Under the pieces are notes generated by a model, which did no database searches, was not told the DNA's origin, and saw only the letters and a program-made list of their open reading frames with translations. This document shows positions 24,728 through 33,070 of a stretch of 62,308 nucleotides of DNA, piece by piece. Both the position numbers and the translations under genes were made by a program. Origin of the DNA: Bog-793 sp050014835 (GTDB lineage: Bacteria; Actinomycetota; Acidimicrobiia; Acidimicrobiales; Bog-793); contig JBEKCO010000004.1 of assembly GCA_050014835.1 (NCBI GenBank), positions 1 to 62,308 of the forward strand, in the 5' to 3' direction. Position 1 is the stretch's first letter; each line of letters starts with the position of its first letter.

Positions 24728-25960
24728 ATGGACCCATCCGAACTCGGCGCCCGTCCGTCGCGCCACAGACCGCGGCGCCGGATCCGCCGCACGGCGTCAC
24801 CGCGGGTGCTCCTCACCCCGCGGAACGAGGAGAACCCGTACCTCCCGCTCTTGAAGCGGTCCCTCGAGGATGTCGGCGTCCGTATCGAGTGGCTCCGCGT
24901 CGAGGTGACGGGGAGCCAGACGTGCAACGCGCTGCTCCTGCCCGTCGAGCTCGTCCGAGAGCGCCTGAGAGGTTTCAACATCATCCACCTGCAATGGGCG
25001 TACAACTTCGCCTGGCTCTGGACCCGGCGGCTGCCCGCCGTGCGTCGGCTGCCGAGATGGTGGTTCGCGTTCATACTGTGGTTCGCCGAGGCGATCGGCT
25101 ACCGGATCGTCTACACGTCACACGAACCGCTTCCATTGAGCCCTGTGTTTGACGACGACATTGCCGGCCGGCGACCGATTTTCGGGCGGGCGAGCGGGAT
25201 CATCACGATCACCGAAGCCGCGAAGCGTCAGCTCGCCGGGGAGTTCGGCGTGTCCCCAGAGCGCCTCCAGGTCATACCTGAAGGCGCGCCCACCGTCGTC
25301 GGGGGGATCGCGCGTGACGACGCCCGCGGCCGGCTCGGGATCGCCCGCGACACGCCGCTCGTCGTGATGTTCGGTCGCCTCGACCCCTACAAAGGCGTCG
25401 ACGTCCTGCTCAGGGCCGTTCTCGAGCTTCCTGGGGAGATTCGACTGGCCGTCCGCTTGCTCGGCTTGGCGGCGAATGAGGCATTCGCAGAGAGGATCGA
25501 GGAGCTTCTCGCCGCGGTATGCGCAACCGGTCGTGACGCCCGTTGGGACCGCGGTGCGTTCTCCGATGAGGATCTCGAGGTGCTCCTCGCCGCGGCGGAC
25601 CTCTTCGCGGCACCCTTCCAGTGGATCTCGAACTCCGGCTCCATGAGGGCCGCGATGGCACATGAAGTCCCGGTCGTCGTTCCCGACCTTCCCGAGCTCG
25701 CCGACGTCCCCGAGGACGGCGTTTACCGCTACGACCGCACGGCGCCGGATGGCCTGCGTGAGGTGTTGGCGCGCGCGTTGCGAGCGCGCCCGGAGGAGAG
25801 AGCGGCCCGAGTCTCGGCGGCGCGTGAGTGGGTGACCGGGTGGACGTGGCACGAGGTCGCGGTCGCGACGGCGAGCGTCTACGAGCGCGCCCTTCGCGGC
25901 GAGAGCATGACCGGCGAGGTCGGGGGCCGGGTCGGCGAGATTTCGAGCGTCCGATCATGA
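24728..25960 (+). CDS. GT4-family glycosyltransferase
   Basis: 410-residue GT-B enzyme. The N-terminal half has INII-type strands (FNIIHLQWAYNF) and YTSHEPLPL; the C-terminal half has VVMFGRLDPYKGVD and the loop SNSGSMRAAMAHEVPVVVPD in place of the usual EGFG motif. It resembles GT4 enzymes of exopolysaccharide clusters such as GumH/PssF-like mannosyl- or glucuronosyltransferases, but the sugar is not determinable. AGGAG lies 11 bases before ATG. Its stop overlaps the next gene by 4 bases (ATGA), so the two are coupled. Confidence 0.87.
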   Translation: MDPSELGARPSRHRPRRRIRRTASPRVLLTPRNEENPYLPLLKRSLEDVGVRIEWLRVEVTGSQTCNALLLPVELVRERLRGFNIIHLQWAYNFAWLWTRRLPAVRRLPRWWFAFILWFAEAIGYRIVYTSHEPLPLSPVFDDDIAGRRPIFGRASGIITITEAAKRQLAGEFGVSPERLQVIPEGAPTVVGGIARDDARGRLGIARDTPLVVMFGRLDPYKGVDVLLRAVLELPGEIRLAVRLLGLAANEAFAERIEELLAAVCATGRDARWDRGAFSDEDLEVLLAAADLFAAPFQWISNSGSMRAAMAHEVPVVVPDLPELADVPEDGVYRYDRTAPDGLREVLARALRARPEERAARVSAAREWVTGWTWHEVAVATASVYERALRGESMTGEVGGRVGEISSVRS

Positions 25961-27354
25961 CGGGGAGTCCGACGACCGCCGTCGTCATCGTGTCGAAGGA
26001 CGAGCTCCTCCTGGAGGACACGCTCAACGCCCTGCGCGAGCAACTGGAGGACAACGACGCCGAATGCGTCGTCGTCGACGCCTCGCGCCGCCGACTCGAC
26101 CGTATCCGCCAAACCCACCCGTGGGTCCGCTGGATCGATTTCGTGGGACCGCTCGGTGTCCCGATCACGATCGCGCACCAACGCAACGTCGGCGTGCGCG
26201 CGGCGAGCGCGCCGGTCATCGCGTTCTGCGATTGCGGGGGAGTCCCCGGCGAGAAATGGCTCGCGAGCCTGACGGCCCCGATCCTCGCCGGAACAGCCGA
26301 GGCCACGTGCGGGCCGATCTACAACCTGGACTCGCCGTTTATGGGCGCGATCAACGACCTCGCCGACGGGGCGCCCGTGCGTATGACAGTGACCGCCAAC
26401 ATGGCGGTCGCGCGCTCGGCCTTCGATTCGGTCGGCGGCTTCGATGAGCGCTTTGCCTGCGGCGAGGACACCGAGTTCGGTTGGCGCCTGCGGGACGCGC
26501 GACTGCGCGTCGTCTGCGCGGCGTCGGCGACGATGTCCATGCACTGGGGGGACGCCGACCGGGAGATCCTCCGTGGCCGCCGCTACGGGCAGGGGACGGC
26601 GATGCTGTTCCTCACCCATCCGGACCGGATTCCCGAGCACGTGGCGATGTGGCCGGATCTCCTCGCCTATCCGGTCTGGTTCGTCGGGCTTCCGATCTCG
26701 TTGGCCCTCATCCCGGTCTCCGGGTGGATCCCGGTGGGGTGGGCGGCCCTGCTTGCCGTCCCCGTCGTCCGTGCGCTCCTCAGCGGGAACTCGGTCGCCT
26801 TCCTTCGCGTGAAATGGGTCCGTACGATGGGCTTCTTCGCGGGCCTCGCCCATGCCATTGCCGATCAGGGCGTCCCTGTGCTGCTCGTCGGGGCTTCGGC
26901 ACCTTCCGACTCGCACACTCCGTCCGAGGACCAGCTCCGCGAGGTCCAAGTCTCGGCCGCGCGGGTCGATGCCTCCCGGCGTCGGTTGGTCGCCCGACTT
27001 TGCTGGCGTCGGCTCCGCGGAGCACGGATCATCGACCTGCGCGCGGGAGTCCCGAGCTCGAGACGGGCCCGGCGGCGCCTCGTCGCGGGGCTGTGGGTGG
27101 CCCGTCGCATCGGATATCGGATCGTCGTGTGGGATCCCGCCGAAGACGCCCTCATCGCCCGCCGCGCCGACGTCGTCGTCGCCTCCCCGGAACGCACGGC
27201 GGGGATCGCAACAGCCGGGCGCGCCCGAGTTGCGGTCGTGACAAGACACGACATCGCCGATCCGAACGGTGCCGCAACGGCACTTCTGGCCCGGCGGATC
27301 TACGAATCGCTCCTCACCGGCGCGGCAGTGGACCGAGAGCAGCCGGGGGACTGA
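25957..27354 (+). CDS. GT2-family glycosyltransferase with long C-terminal extension
   Basis: 465 residues. The first 230 form a GT-A domain with AVVIVSKDEL, CVVVDASRRR, AFCDCGG (in place of a plain DxD) and GGFDERFACGEDTEFGWR. Two to three hydrophobic segments follow (about 235-300), and the last 130 residues form a soluble domain with repeated SRRRLV/ARR motifs that I do not recognise. The start ATG 25957 overlaps the GT4 stop. A membrane-bound transferase in the same pathway is likely. It ends 18 bases before a convergent GT2 gene. Confidence 0.85.
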   Translation: MTGSPTTAVVIVSKDELLLEDTLNALREQLEDNDAECVVVDASRRRLDRIRQTHPWVRWIDFVGPLGVPITIAHQRNVGVRAASAPVIAFCDCGGVPGEKWLASLTAPILAGTAEATCGPIYNLDSPFMGAINDLADGAPVRMTVTANMAVARSAFDSVGGFDERFACGEDTEFGWRLRDARLRVVCAASATMSMHWGDADREILRGRRYGQGTAMLFLTHPDRIPEHVAMWPDLLAYPVWFVGLPISLALIPVSGWIPVGWAALLAVPVVRALLSGNSVAFLRVKWVRTMGFFAGLAHAIADQGVPVLLVGASAPSDSHTPSEDQLREVQVSAARVDASRRRLVARLCWRRLRGARIIDLRAGVPSSRRARRRLVAGLWVARRIGYRIVVWDPAEDALIARRADVVVASPERTAGIATAGRARVAVVTRHDIADPNGAATALLARRIYESLLTGAAVDREQPGD

Positions 27355-27372
27355 ACTCCGCGCTCGTCCCGG

Positions 27373-28386
27373 TCATCTCGCCCGAGCGTCGAAACGCAGG
27401 CGGACGTGGCCCGCGAGTCGGCCGGCGAAGTACGACGACAAGAGGGCCGAGTCGGCGGCGGTCGCGCCGAGGAAGCGGACGGGGTGCGAGCGCGCCTCGA
27501 ACTTCCTCGCCACGTGCGCGACCGAGAGCAGTGCAAGGCACGCGACGGGCGCGGCGAGGCGTCTCGTCGAACGCCTCCCGGTCAGCCACGGGGCGACGAC
27601 CGCGAACAGCATCAGGGCGAGGGCGACATCGGGCTCGCGCACTTTGCCGTACCGCTCGAACTGTCGCGACGCCCCGAGCCCGCTCTCGAACAGCCACCGG
27701 AACTCGTCACGGAACGTCTTGTGTTCGCGGTGCTCCACCCGGAGGCCGGGGACGACCCCGCGGACGACTCCCGCGGCGTCCATCTGGTGGTCGAGCGCGA
27801 CGTCCTCCCCCTCGCGTAGCGCCTCCTCGTAGCTGACGTGCTCGAAGACGGTGCGTCGGAAGAGCGCGTTGTTACCCGTCGTGCGCGTCGCGCTGGCCAC
27901 GACCTTCGGCTGCAGACCGAACTGCCGCGCCAGGAACCCGACGTCACCGTCGGGAACCGCGGTGCCGCTGACCACATCACGACCCTCGAGATGCTCCCGG
28001 CAGCGGCTGAACCAGTCCGGCGGCAGCACGATGTCCGAGTCGACCATCGCGATGAGCTGGCCCTGGGCGGCCCCGACACCCGCGGCGCGGGCCGTGCCGC
28101 GTCCGAGATTGGTCGGCAACCGCACCGTCCGCAGTTCGGGAACCCCGGCGGCGACCTGGGCGATCACGAACGGTGTCGCGTCGTCGGAACAGTCGTCAAC
28201 GACCACGATCTCGAAGGCGGGAAGATCCGACTGGGCTGCGATCGCCTGCAGGCAGTGTTCGATTCCGACGGCCTCGTTGTGGGCGATCACGACGAACGTC
28301 ACCACGGGGGCGTCGCCGCGTACCGACTCGGCCGATGTCGCGCCCTTCGACGCGCCCGAGCGGGACCCGCCTGGCGGCGCGCTCAT
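27373..28386 (-). CDS. GT2-family glycosyltransferase with membrane segments
   Basis: 337 residues. The GT-A core starts TFVVIAHNEAVGIE, has IVVVDDCSDD, the metal motif MVDSDIV, and an acceptor segment ALREGEDVALDHQ. Two hydrophobic stretches near residues 265 and 300 indicate membrane attachment. The ATG overlaps the stop of the upstream GT4 gene by 4 bases (ATGA), making it the last gene of a three-gene minus-strand operon that starts at 30441. Confidence 0.88.
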   Translation of the reverse strand: MSAPPGGSRSGASKGATSAESVRGDAPVVTFVVIAHNEAVGIEHCLQAIAAQSDLPAFEIVVVDDCSDDATPFVIAQVAAGVPELRTVRLPTNLGRGTARAAGVGAAQGQLIAMVDSDIVLPPDWFSRCREHLEGRDVVSGTAVPDGDVGFLARQFGLQPKVVASATRTTGNNALFRRTVFEHVSYEEALREGEDVALDHQMDAAGVVRGVVPGLRVEHREHKTFRDEFRWLFESGLGASRQFERYGKVREPDVALALMLFAVVAPWLTGRRSTRRLAAPVACLALLSVAHVARKFEARSHPVRFLGATAADSALLSSYFAGRLAGHVRLRFDARAR

Positions 28387-29621
28387 GAGGCGCCCTGACC
28401 CTGACCGGCCAGCACAGCGCCGTTCGTGCCCTCGCGAAAGCGGTGACGACCACGAGAGCGGGCCGCCACTGCGCCGGCGAGCACGCTAGCGAACTCCTCG
28501 GCGGCCGGTCCCCAGTCGTACTGGGTCAACCAGGCCTCGGTTGGCCTGTTCTGCCCGGCCTGGTCGGCGAGAGCCCGGCTGATCGCCGCGGCGAGCGCGT
28601 CGACCGTCGGCTCGGCGAGGTAGCCGCGCCTCGAGCGCGCCACGAGGTGAACGGCGTTGTTGTCCGGGTGCGATGTCGTGACGACGGCGGCGCCACAGGC
28701 GAGCGCCTCGAGCACGGCGATCCCGAAGCCCTCGCGCACGGACGGCAGGACGAAAACGTCCGCCGCCCTCATGAGGGCGAGAATCTCCCGGTGCTCCGCA
28801 ACGTCGGACCGGAAGCGCACGCGCCCGTCCAGCCCGGACGCCGCGACCTGGCTCATGAGGTTCTCCCGCTCGGGGCCGCTGCCCACCACGAGCAGCCGCA
28901 CCTCCCGGCCGGTTTCGAGCCTGGTGAGGGCGTCGATCAGCAGGTGGACGCCCTTGTGCTTGAGGAGCCGGCCGACGAAGAGGAGTTCGGCCGCCTCGCC
29001 GACGTCCGCGGGGGTCGTGTTGGCGATGAGCCCGAGGTCAATCGCCGGTTGGACGACGCGGATCGGAATGGAGTTTCCGACCTCGGCGCGCAATCGATCA
29101 GCGGTGCCGGCCGACACGACGAGGATCTCGTCGGGAAGCCGCATCGCGCGCCGCTCGATCCACCAGGCGATCCTCCCGGGGAGGCGCCCGAGGTAGCCCT
29201 CCCAGTAATCCCGCCCCCACACCTCGTACCAGGTGACGACGAGCGGCTTCCGCCGCAACCTGGTCACCAGGCGAAGGGTGAACAGCTGCAAGTGTGATAC
29301 GTGGTCCGCCTCGACGACGTCGAAGGGTCGGGTGATCATCCGCAGGCACGCCAGGGCGAAGACGATCGCCTCCCACAGCGACCGACGCCCCCCGCTGTAG
29401 AGAGGCACGAGCGGGCAGATGGCCCGGTGCTCGACGCCGTCGATCACCTTTGTGCGTTGGCGTTCCGGCCACCAGTGCATCGAGTACACCGTGATCGCGA
29501 GGTCGTGGTGGAGGCGCGTGGCGAGCTGGTGGTAGCGGGTCTCCTTGCCACCGCGGTGGTAGGGATAGACCGCGTCGCTGACGAGCGCGACCGAGATGGG
29601 CTTTGTCGGGTGCGTCTTCAA
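28383..29621 (-). CDS. GT4-family glycosyltransferase
   Basis: About 412 residues. The GT-B fold opens with ISVALVSDAVYPYHRGGKE (glycine-rich acceptor loop) and has LLFVGRLLKHKGVHLL and the EX7E motif REGFGIAVLE. I place the start at TTG 29621, 19 bases after the previous gene; an upstream ATG at 29729 would give 448 residues but overlaps that gene by 89 bases with an unconserved Arg/Ser/Pro-rich leader. The substrate is unknown. It lies between two GT2 genes in one operon. Confidence 0.85.
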   Translation of the reverse strand: MKTHPTKPISVALVSDAVYPYHRGGKETRYHQLATRLHHDLAITVYSMHWWPERQRTKVIDGVEHRAICPLVPLYSGGRRSLWEAIVFALACLRMITRPFDVVEADHVSHLQLFTLRLVTRLRRKPLVVTWYEVWGRDYWEGYLGRLPGRIAWWIERRAMRLPDEILVVSAGTADRLRAEVGNSIPIRVVQPAIDLGLIANTTPADVGEAAELLFVGRLLKHKGVHLLIDALTRLETGREVRLLVVGSGPERENLMSQVAASGLDGRVRFRSDVAEHREILALMRAADVFVLPSVREGFGIAVLEALACGAAVVTTSHPDNNAVHLVARSRRGYLAEPTVDALAAAISRALADQAGQNRPTEAWLTQYDWGPAAEEFASVLAGAVAARSRGRHRFREGTNGAVLAGQGQGAS

Positions 29622-29640
29622 ACCGGAAGGGGAGTCCTTC

Positions 29641-30441
29641 TCAGATTTCGGCCTGCATCCGCGAGGGCGACCAGAGGGCCGGAGCGACACGAGGCGCCAT
29701 CGAGCGATCACGCTCTCCGTGGCGGACACGGCCGCGTAGACGCACCTTCATGAGGACCACGAAGCAACGCACGGCGTCGGTCGTTCGGATCTTCTTGCCT
29801 TCCTCGCGGGAGCGCCCGACATAGGAAGCTGGAACCTCATAGGGCCGGAAGCCGAGCCGCAGCAATTCCGCGCTGATCTCCGTGTCGAGCCCGAAGCCGT
29901 TTTCCTTGAGTTTCATCTGACGCAGAAGCGGTAGGGGAACGAGCTTGAGGCAGGTGTGGAGGTCCGAGATCGCCGAGCCGTACATGACGTTGGCGGTCAT
30001 CGTCATGAGCCGATTGCCGACGGAGTGGAAGAGCGACGGGAACGTCGTCCCTGCGCCGCGCACCCGAACCCCGTAGACGACTTCGGCTCGCCCGGCGACG
30101 ATCGGCGCCACGAGATCCGGAATGTCGGCCGGGTCGTACTCCGAGTCGGCGTCGAAGACGAGCAGGTGGGTCCCTGTGGCCCGCTCGATGCCGCTCAGGA
30201 TCGCGGCGCCCTTACCGCGGCGGACGGCGTGCCGCACCGCGACGTGCGGCAACCCGTGAAGGGTTTCTACCGAGTGGTCCGTCGAGCCGTCGTCCACGAC
30301 GATGATCTCCAGCTCACCTGGAATCGGCTGCTCGACGAGTGCGTCCACGACGTCGCGCACGGTTGCAACTTCATTGAAGACCGGAACGACGATCGAGAGT
30401 TTGAGCCTGGTGTGAGTGTGATCCGCGATGTTTATCGCCAT
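29641..30441 (-). CDS. DPM1-like GT2 glycosyltransferase
   Basis: 266 residues of the dolichol-phosphate mannosyltransferase type: SIVVPVFNEVATV, IIVVDDGSTD, VFDADSEYDP (DxD) and the KENGFGLDTEI segment. Such enzymes make a polyprenyl-phosphate sugar, or add the first sugar to the lipid carrier. This would supply a donor to GT-C type proteins such as the polytopic protein at 19524. Start ATG 30441 is the first in-frame codon before the conserved strand; the longer frame upstream lacks conservation. Confidence 0.88.
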   Translation of the reverse strand: MAINIADHTHTRLKLSIVVPVFNEVATVRDVVDALVEQPIPGELEIIVVDDGSTDHSVETLHGLPHVAVRHAVRRGKGAAILSGIERATGTHLLVFDADSEYDPADIPDLVAPIVAGRAEVVYGVRVRGAGTTFPSLFHSVGNRLMTMTANVMYGSAISDLHTCLKLVPLPLLRQMKLKENGFGLDTEISAELLRLGFRPYEVPASYVGRSREEGKKIRTTDAVRCFVVLMKVRLRGRVRHGERDRSMAPRVAPALWSPSRMQAEI

Positions 30442-30826
30442 TTGCCGCAATCCCCCGAGGCGTCTCAAGAACCACTGAAGTGCCAATGCGTCAAAGGAGA
30501 TCCATCGCTCACGGCAGCTCGGCTGGACGAAGTGGAAATCACCCTCCGTGGCCAATTCCCCACGTCGGGGGGTCGATCCCATCCTCCCATCTCGTCCCAG
30601 CGTCCGTGCCGTAGAACTTCTATCGCTCCTTCTCGGGAAGACGATAACGGCGACGACCCGGCGTCCAGTCGGTAACCGGAAAAAATCTCGGCCCGTCACG
30701 GGCGCGTCAGGGATTCCTCCGGCCCGGCCGCCGTGTGTGGTGGTCGCACGACGCGTCGTCGAACACCGAATGCCCTCATGAGCGGCCGAGTTCAGCCTGC
30801 TCGAGCGCACAAAACCGGTCCAACAT
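30442..30826. other. Gene-free region between the GT operon and thiE
   Basis: About 385 bases. I see no supported coding region, riboswitch or tRNA. It must hold the promoter of the minus-strand glycosyltransferase operon and the 3' end of the thi operon. A run AAAAAA lies near 30680, and no clear -10/-35 pair could be placed. Confidence 0.5.
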
Positions 30827-31468
30827 TCATGCACGGCACCGCTCGCGCAGCTCCGCCGCGGCGCCTCGAGGGTCCTCGGCGGCACATATCGCCGCCACGA
30901 CGGCGATCCCCACCGCGCCGGCAGCGGTCAGATCTGCCACGCGTTCAGCCGTGATGCCACCGATCGCGACACACGGGACGGGGGAGAGCGCGCAGACCTC
31001 CCGCAACGCCTCGATGCCCATTGGCGGCGCGGCATCGGTCTTCGTGGGCGTCGCGAAGATCGGTCCGACCCCGAGGTAGTCGACCGTCCCGGCCGGGAGT
31101 CGCGCGGCAGCCTGCGCCTCTGAGACGTTCGTGACCGACCATCCGATGATGAGTTCTGGCCCGGCGACGGCGCGCGCCAGCTCAGCGGGGAGATCCGACT
31201 GACCGAGGTGCACCCCGTCGGCTCCCACCGCCAATGCAACGTCGAGCCGATCGTTCACGACAAAACACACGCCCGAGCCTGCGAGGATGTCGCGCAATCC
31301 CCACGCCGCGTCGACGAGCTCACGGGTCGTCGACGCGTGATCCCGGAGCTGCACCGCGGTGGCGCCGCCCGCCACGGCCGCCCGCACCGTCTCGGTGACG
31401 CCGCGGGTTCCGCAGGCTTCCGCATCCGTGACCAGGTAGAGCGTCAGGTCCAGCCCGGGACGGGTCAC
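30827..31468 (-). CDS. thiE: Thiamine-phosphate synthase
   Basis: ThiE joins HMP-pyrophosphate and THZ-phosphate to thiamine monophosphate. The 213-residue TIM barrel has YLVTDAE at the start, VQLRDH, FVVNDRLDVALAVGADGVHLGQ (phosphate and metal region), YLGVGPIFATPTK and AIGGI. Start GTG 31468 overlaps the thiM stop by 4 bases (GTGA), so the pair is translationally coupled behind one riboswitch. thiD is elsewhere in the window at 61342. Confidence 0.95.
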   Translation of the reverse strand: MTRPGLDLTLYLVTDAEACGTRGVTETVRAAVAGGATAVQLRDHASTTRELVDAAWGLRDILAGSGVCFVVNDRLDVALAVGADGVHLGQSDLPAELARAVAGPELIIGWSVTNVSEAQAAARLPAGTVDYLGVGPIFATPTKTDAAPPMGIEALREVCALSPVPCVAIGGITAERVADLTAAGAVGIAVVAAICAAEDPRGAAAELRERCRA

Positions 31469-32265
31469 GCGGGAAGCGCCTTTGCCGAATCGGCGAGCGC
31501 GCCGAGCTCGTCGATCAGCGAGACGGCGAACGTGCCGGGCCCCGGATTGTTGCTCGCGGCGCGCTCGCCCGCGATCTTGAAGAGAGCGGACGCCGCGGCG
31601 GCCGCGAAGAGCACGTCATTGTCAACCGCCAGGAAGGCCGCGATGACCGCACCGAGTGCACATCCTGTCCCGGTAAGCCGAGTCATGAGCAGGCTCCCGC
31701 CGGGCACCGCGAGGACATCGGTCCCGTCGGTCACGTAATCCACCTTGCCGCTGACCGCAACGACGCAGTTCCGCGCGTGGGCGAGGACCGTCGCAGGCGC
31801 GATCGCCTCTTCGGAGTCCGCGAGGGTGTCGACGCCCCGGCCGGCGACTTCAGAACCCGCGAGACTCATCACCTCGGAGGCGTTCCCCCGCACCACGGTC
31901 GGGCGATGTTCCAGTAACTCGGCCGCAAGACGGGTGCGGTAAGGGAGCGCGCCCACTCCCACGGGGTCGAGCACCCACGGTCGGCCCCGTCCGTCCGCGG
32001 CGGCAGCCGCAGCGCGCATCGCAACCTCACGCTCTGCCGACAGCGTCCCAAGATTGATCAGAACGGCCGCGGCAGCCTCGGTGAACGGGCCTGATTCCTG
32101 GGCATTCTCGACCATCGCCGGCGACGCGCCGATGGCGAGCAACACGTTCGCCGAGGATTGGGCGACGACGATGTTCGTCAGGCAGTGGATCAGCGGCTTC
32201 TGCTCTCGGACCTCGCACAGAGCGGCCGACACGCGGGGATCGGCCCAGGTCAGCTTCGTGTGCAT
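31465..32265 (-). CDS. thiM: Hydroxyethylthiazole kinase
   Basis: ThiM phosphorylates 4-methyl-5-(2-hydroxyethyl)thiazole, the salvage route to THZ-phosphate. The 266-residue protein has LIHCLTNIVV, GASPAMVE, LINLGTL, WVLDPVGVG and the phosphate-binding TGTGCALGAV. ATG 32265 lies 8 bases after a GGAGGGA that is both ribosome binding site and 3' end of the TPP riboswitch; the longer frame upstream would run through that element and is not used. Confidence 0.95.
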   Translation of the reverse strand: MHTKLTWADPRVSAALCEVREQKPLIHCLTNIVVAQSSANVLLAIGASPAMVENAQESGPFTEAAAAVLINLGTLSAEREVAMRAAAAAADGRGRPWVLDPVGVGALPYRTRLAAELLEHRPTVVRGNASEVMSLAGSEVAGRGVDTLADSEEAIAPATVLAHARNCVVAVSGKVDYVTDGTDVLAVPGGSLLMTRLTGTGCALGAVIAAFLAVDNDVLFAAAAASALFKIAGERAASNNPGPGTFAVSLIDELGALADSAKALPA

Positions 32266-32273
32266 CGATGACG

Positions 32274-32350
32274 TCCCTCCGCTCGTACGAACGAGATCAG
32301 TTCCACAGGTGTCTCTCCGCCCGTTGGCGCCAGGCACGCTGGTCCGTGAC
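32274..32350 (-). promoter_or_regulatory. TPP riboswitch (thi box) of thiM-thiE
   Basis: Just upstream of thiM the minus strand reads GAACTGATCTCGTTCG then TACGAGCGGAGGGA, the 3' half of the thi box (compare GAACCTGATCTGG, then CCAGCGTAGGGA), preceded by GGGCGGAGAGACACC, which stands in the place of the CTGAGA pyrimidine-sensing segment. The P3-like arm TGGCGCCA precedes it. Two positions depart from consensus (GAGAGA for CTGAGA and a missing C). The 3' GGAGGGA is the thiM ribosome binding site, so TPP binding would block translation. Confidence 0.72.
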
Positions 32351-32502
32351 CAACACTATCGACTCACTGGAAAAGGCCTAGCCACTTGCCATTCGTCTCC
32401 CTCGGCGTGTCCGGCGGACGCGGGCCCGCCGGGCGACCCGAGACGGTATGGGAACCGAGTGCTGCAGCCGGGTCGGCGCGTCACATCGGCGAGTGTTCAC
32501 TA

Positions 32503-32508
32503 TTATGA
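32503..32508 (+). promoter_or_regulatory. -10 box of the MarR gene
   Basis: TATTAT lies in an AT-rich patch (32499-32530) upstream of the MarR gene, in otherwise GC-rich DNA. It would give a transcript starting near 32515. The patch is also where an autoregulatory MarR operator would be expected, but I see no clean palindrome. Confidence 0.45.
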
Positions 32509-32560
32509 GTATGGCTCAGTGATATTGATGGCGGATTCCGGGCGCGATGAAAGAGGCCAC

Positions 32561-33070
32561 ATGGCGATTGAAGGACCGAGTGCCCGTCGAGACGAGGTCG
32601 CGTCACAGATCGGCGAGGCCGTGGCGCGAATCTCACGGCGCCTGCGGGCGAATTCGGGCCGCCGGTTGGCGCCCTTCGGCCTCACGGATGGCCAGGCGCG
32701 CGCCCTCCGGATGGTGGGCCGCGCGCGCTCGCTGCTGCGCATGTCTGAAATCGCCCACCGAATCCAGATCGTCCCCCGCTCGGCGACAACGATCATCGAA
32801 GGATTGGAGGCGAAGGGGCTCGTCGTCCGCGAGATCGACCCCGACGACCGGCGCTCGATCCTCGTCCGCATGACCGGCGCCGGCACCCGGCTCTACATCG
32901 AGATCGGGCGGGCTCGGGACAAGGCCGCGGTCGAGCTGTTCGGCAACCTGGAGCAGAAAGACCAGGAAGCCTTGCTGGCGCTGCTGGGCGCCGCCGAGCG
33001 GGCGGGCGAATCCGGGCGGGCCGCGGACGCCGGGGCAACCGTCCCGGGCACGCCGGAGCGCCGGCGATGA
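32561..33070 (+). CDS. MarR-family transcriptional regulator
   Basis: About 169 residues with a central winged helix: EIAHRIQIVPRSATTIIEGLEAKGLV, then the wing DPDDRRSILVRMT. MarR proteins repress efflux pumps and respond to small ligands. ATG 32561 has AAGAGG 6 bases upstream and is preferred; ATG 32528 lies in frame upstream without a ribosome binding site. The stop overlaps the ABC exporter start by 4 bases (ATGA), so the pump and its repressor are co-translated. Confidence 0.92.
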   Translation: MAIEGPSARRDEVASQIGEAVARISRRLRANSGRRLAPFGLTDGQARALRMVGRARSLLRMSEIAHRIQIVPRSATTIIEGLEAKGLVVREIDPDDRRSILVRMTGAGTRLYIEIGRARDKAAVELFGNLEQKDQEALLALLGAAERAGESGRAADAGATVPGTPERRR

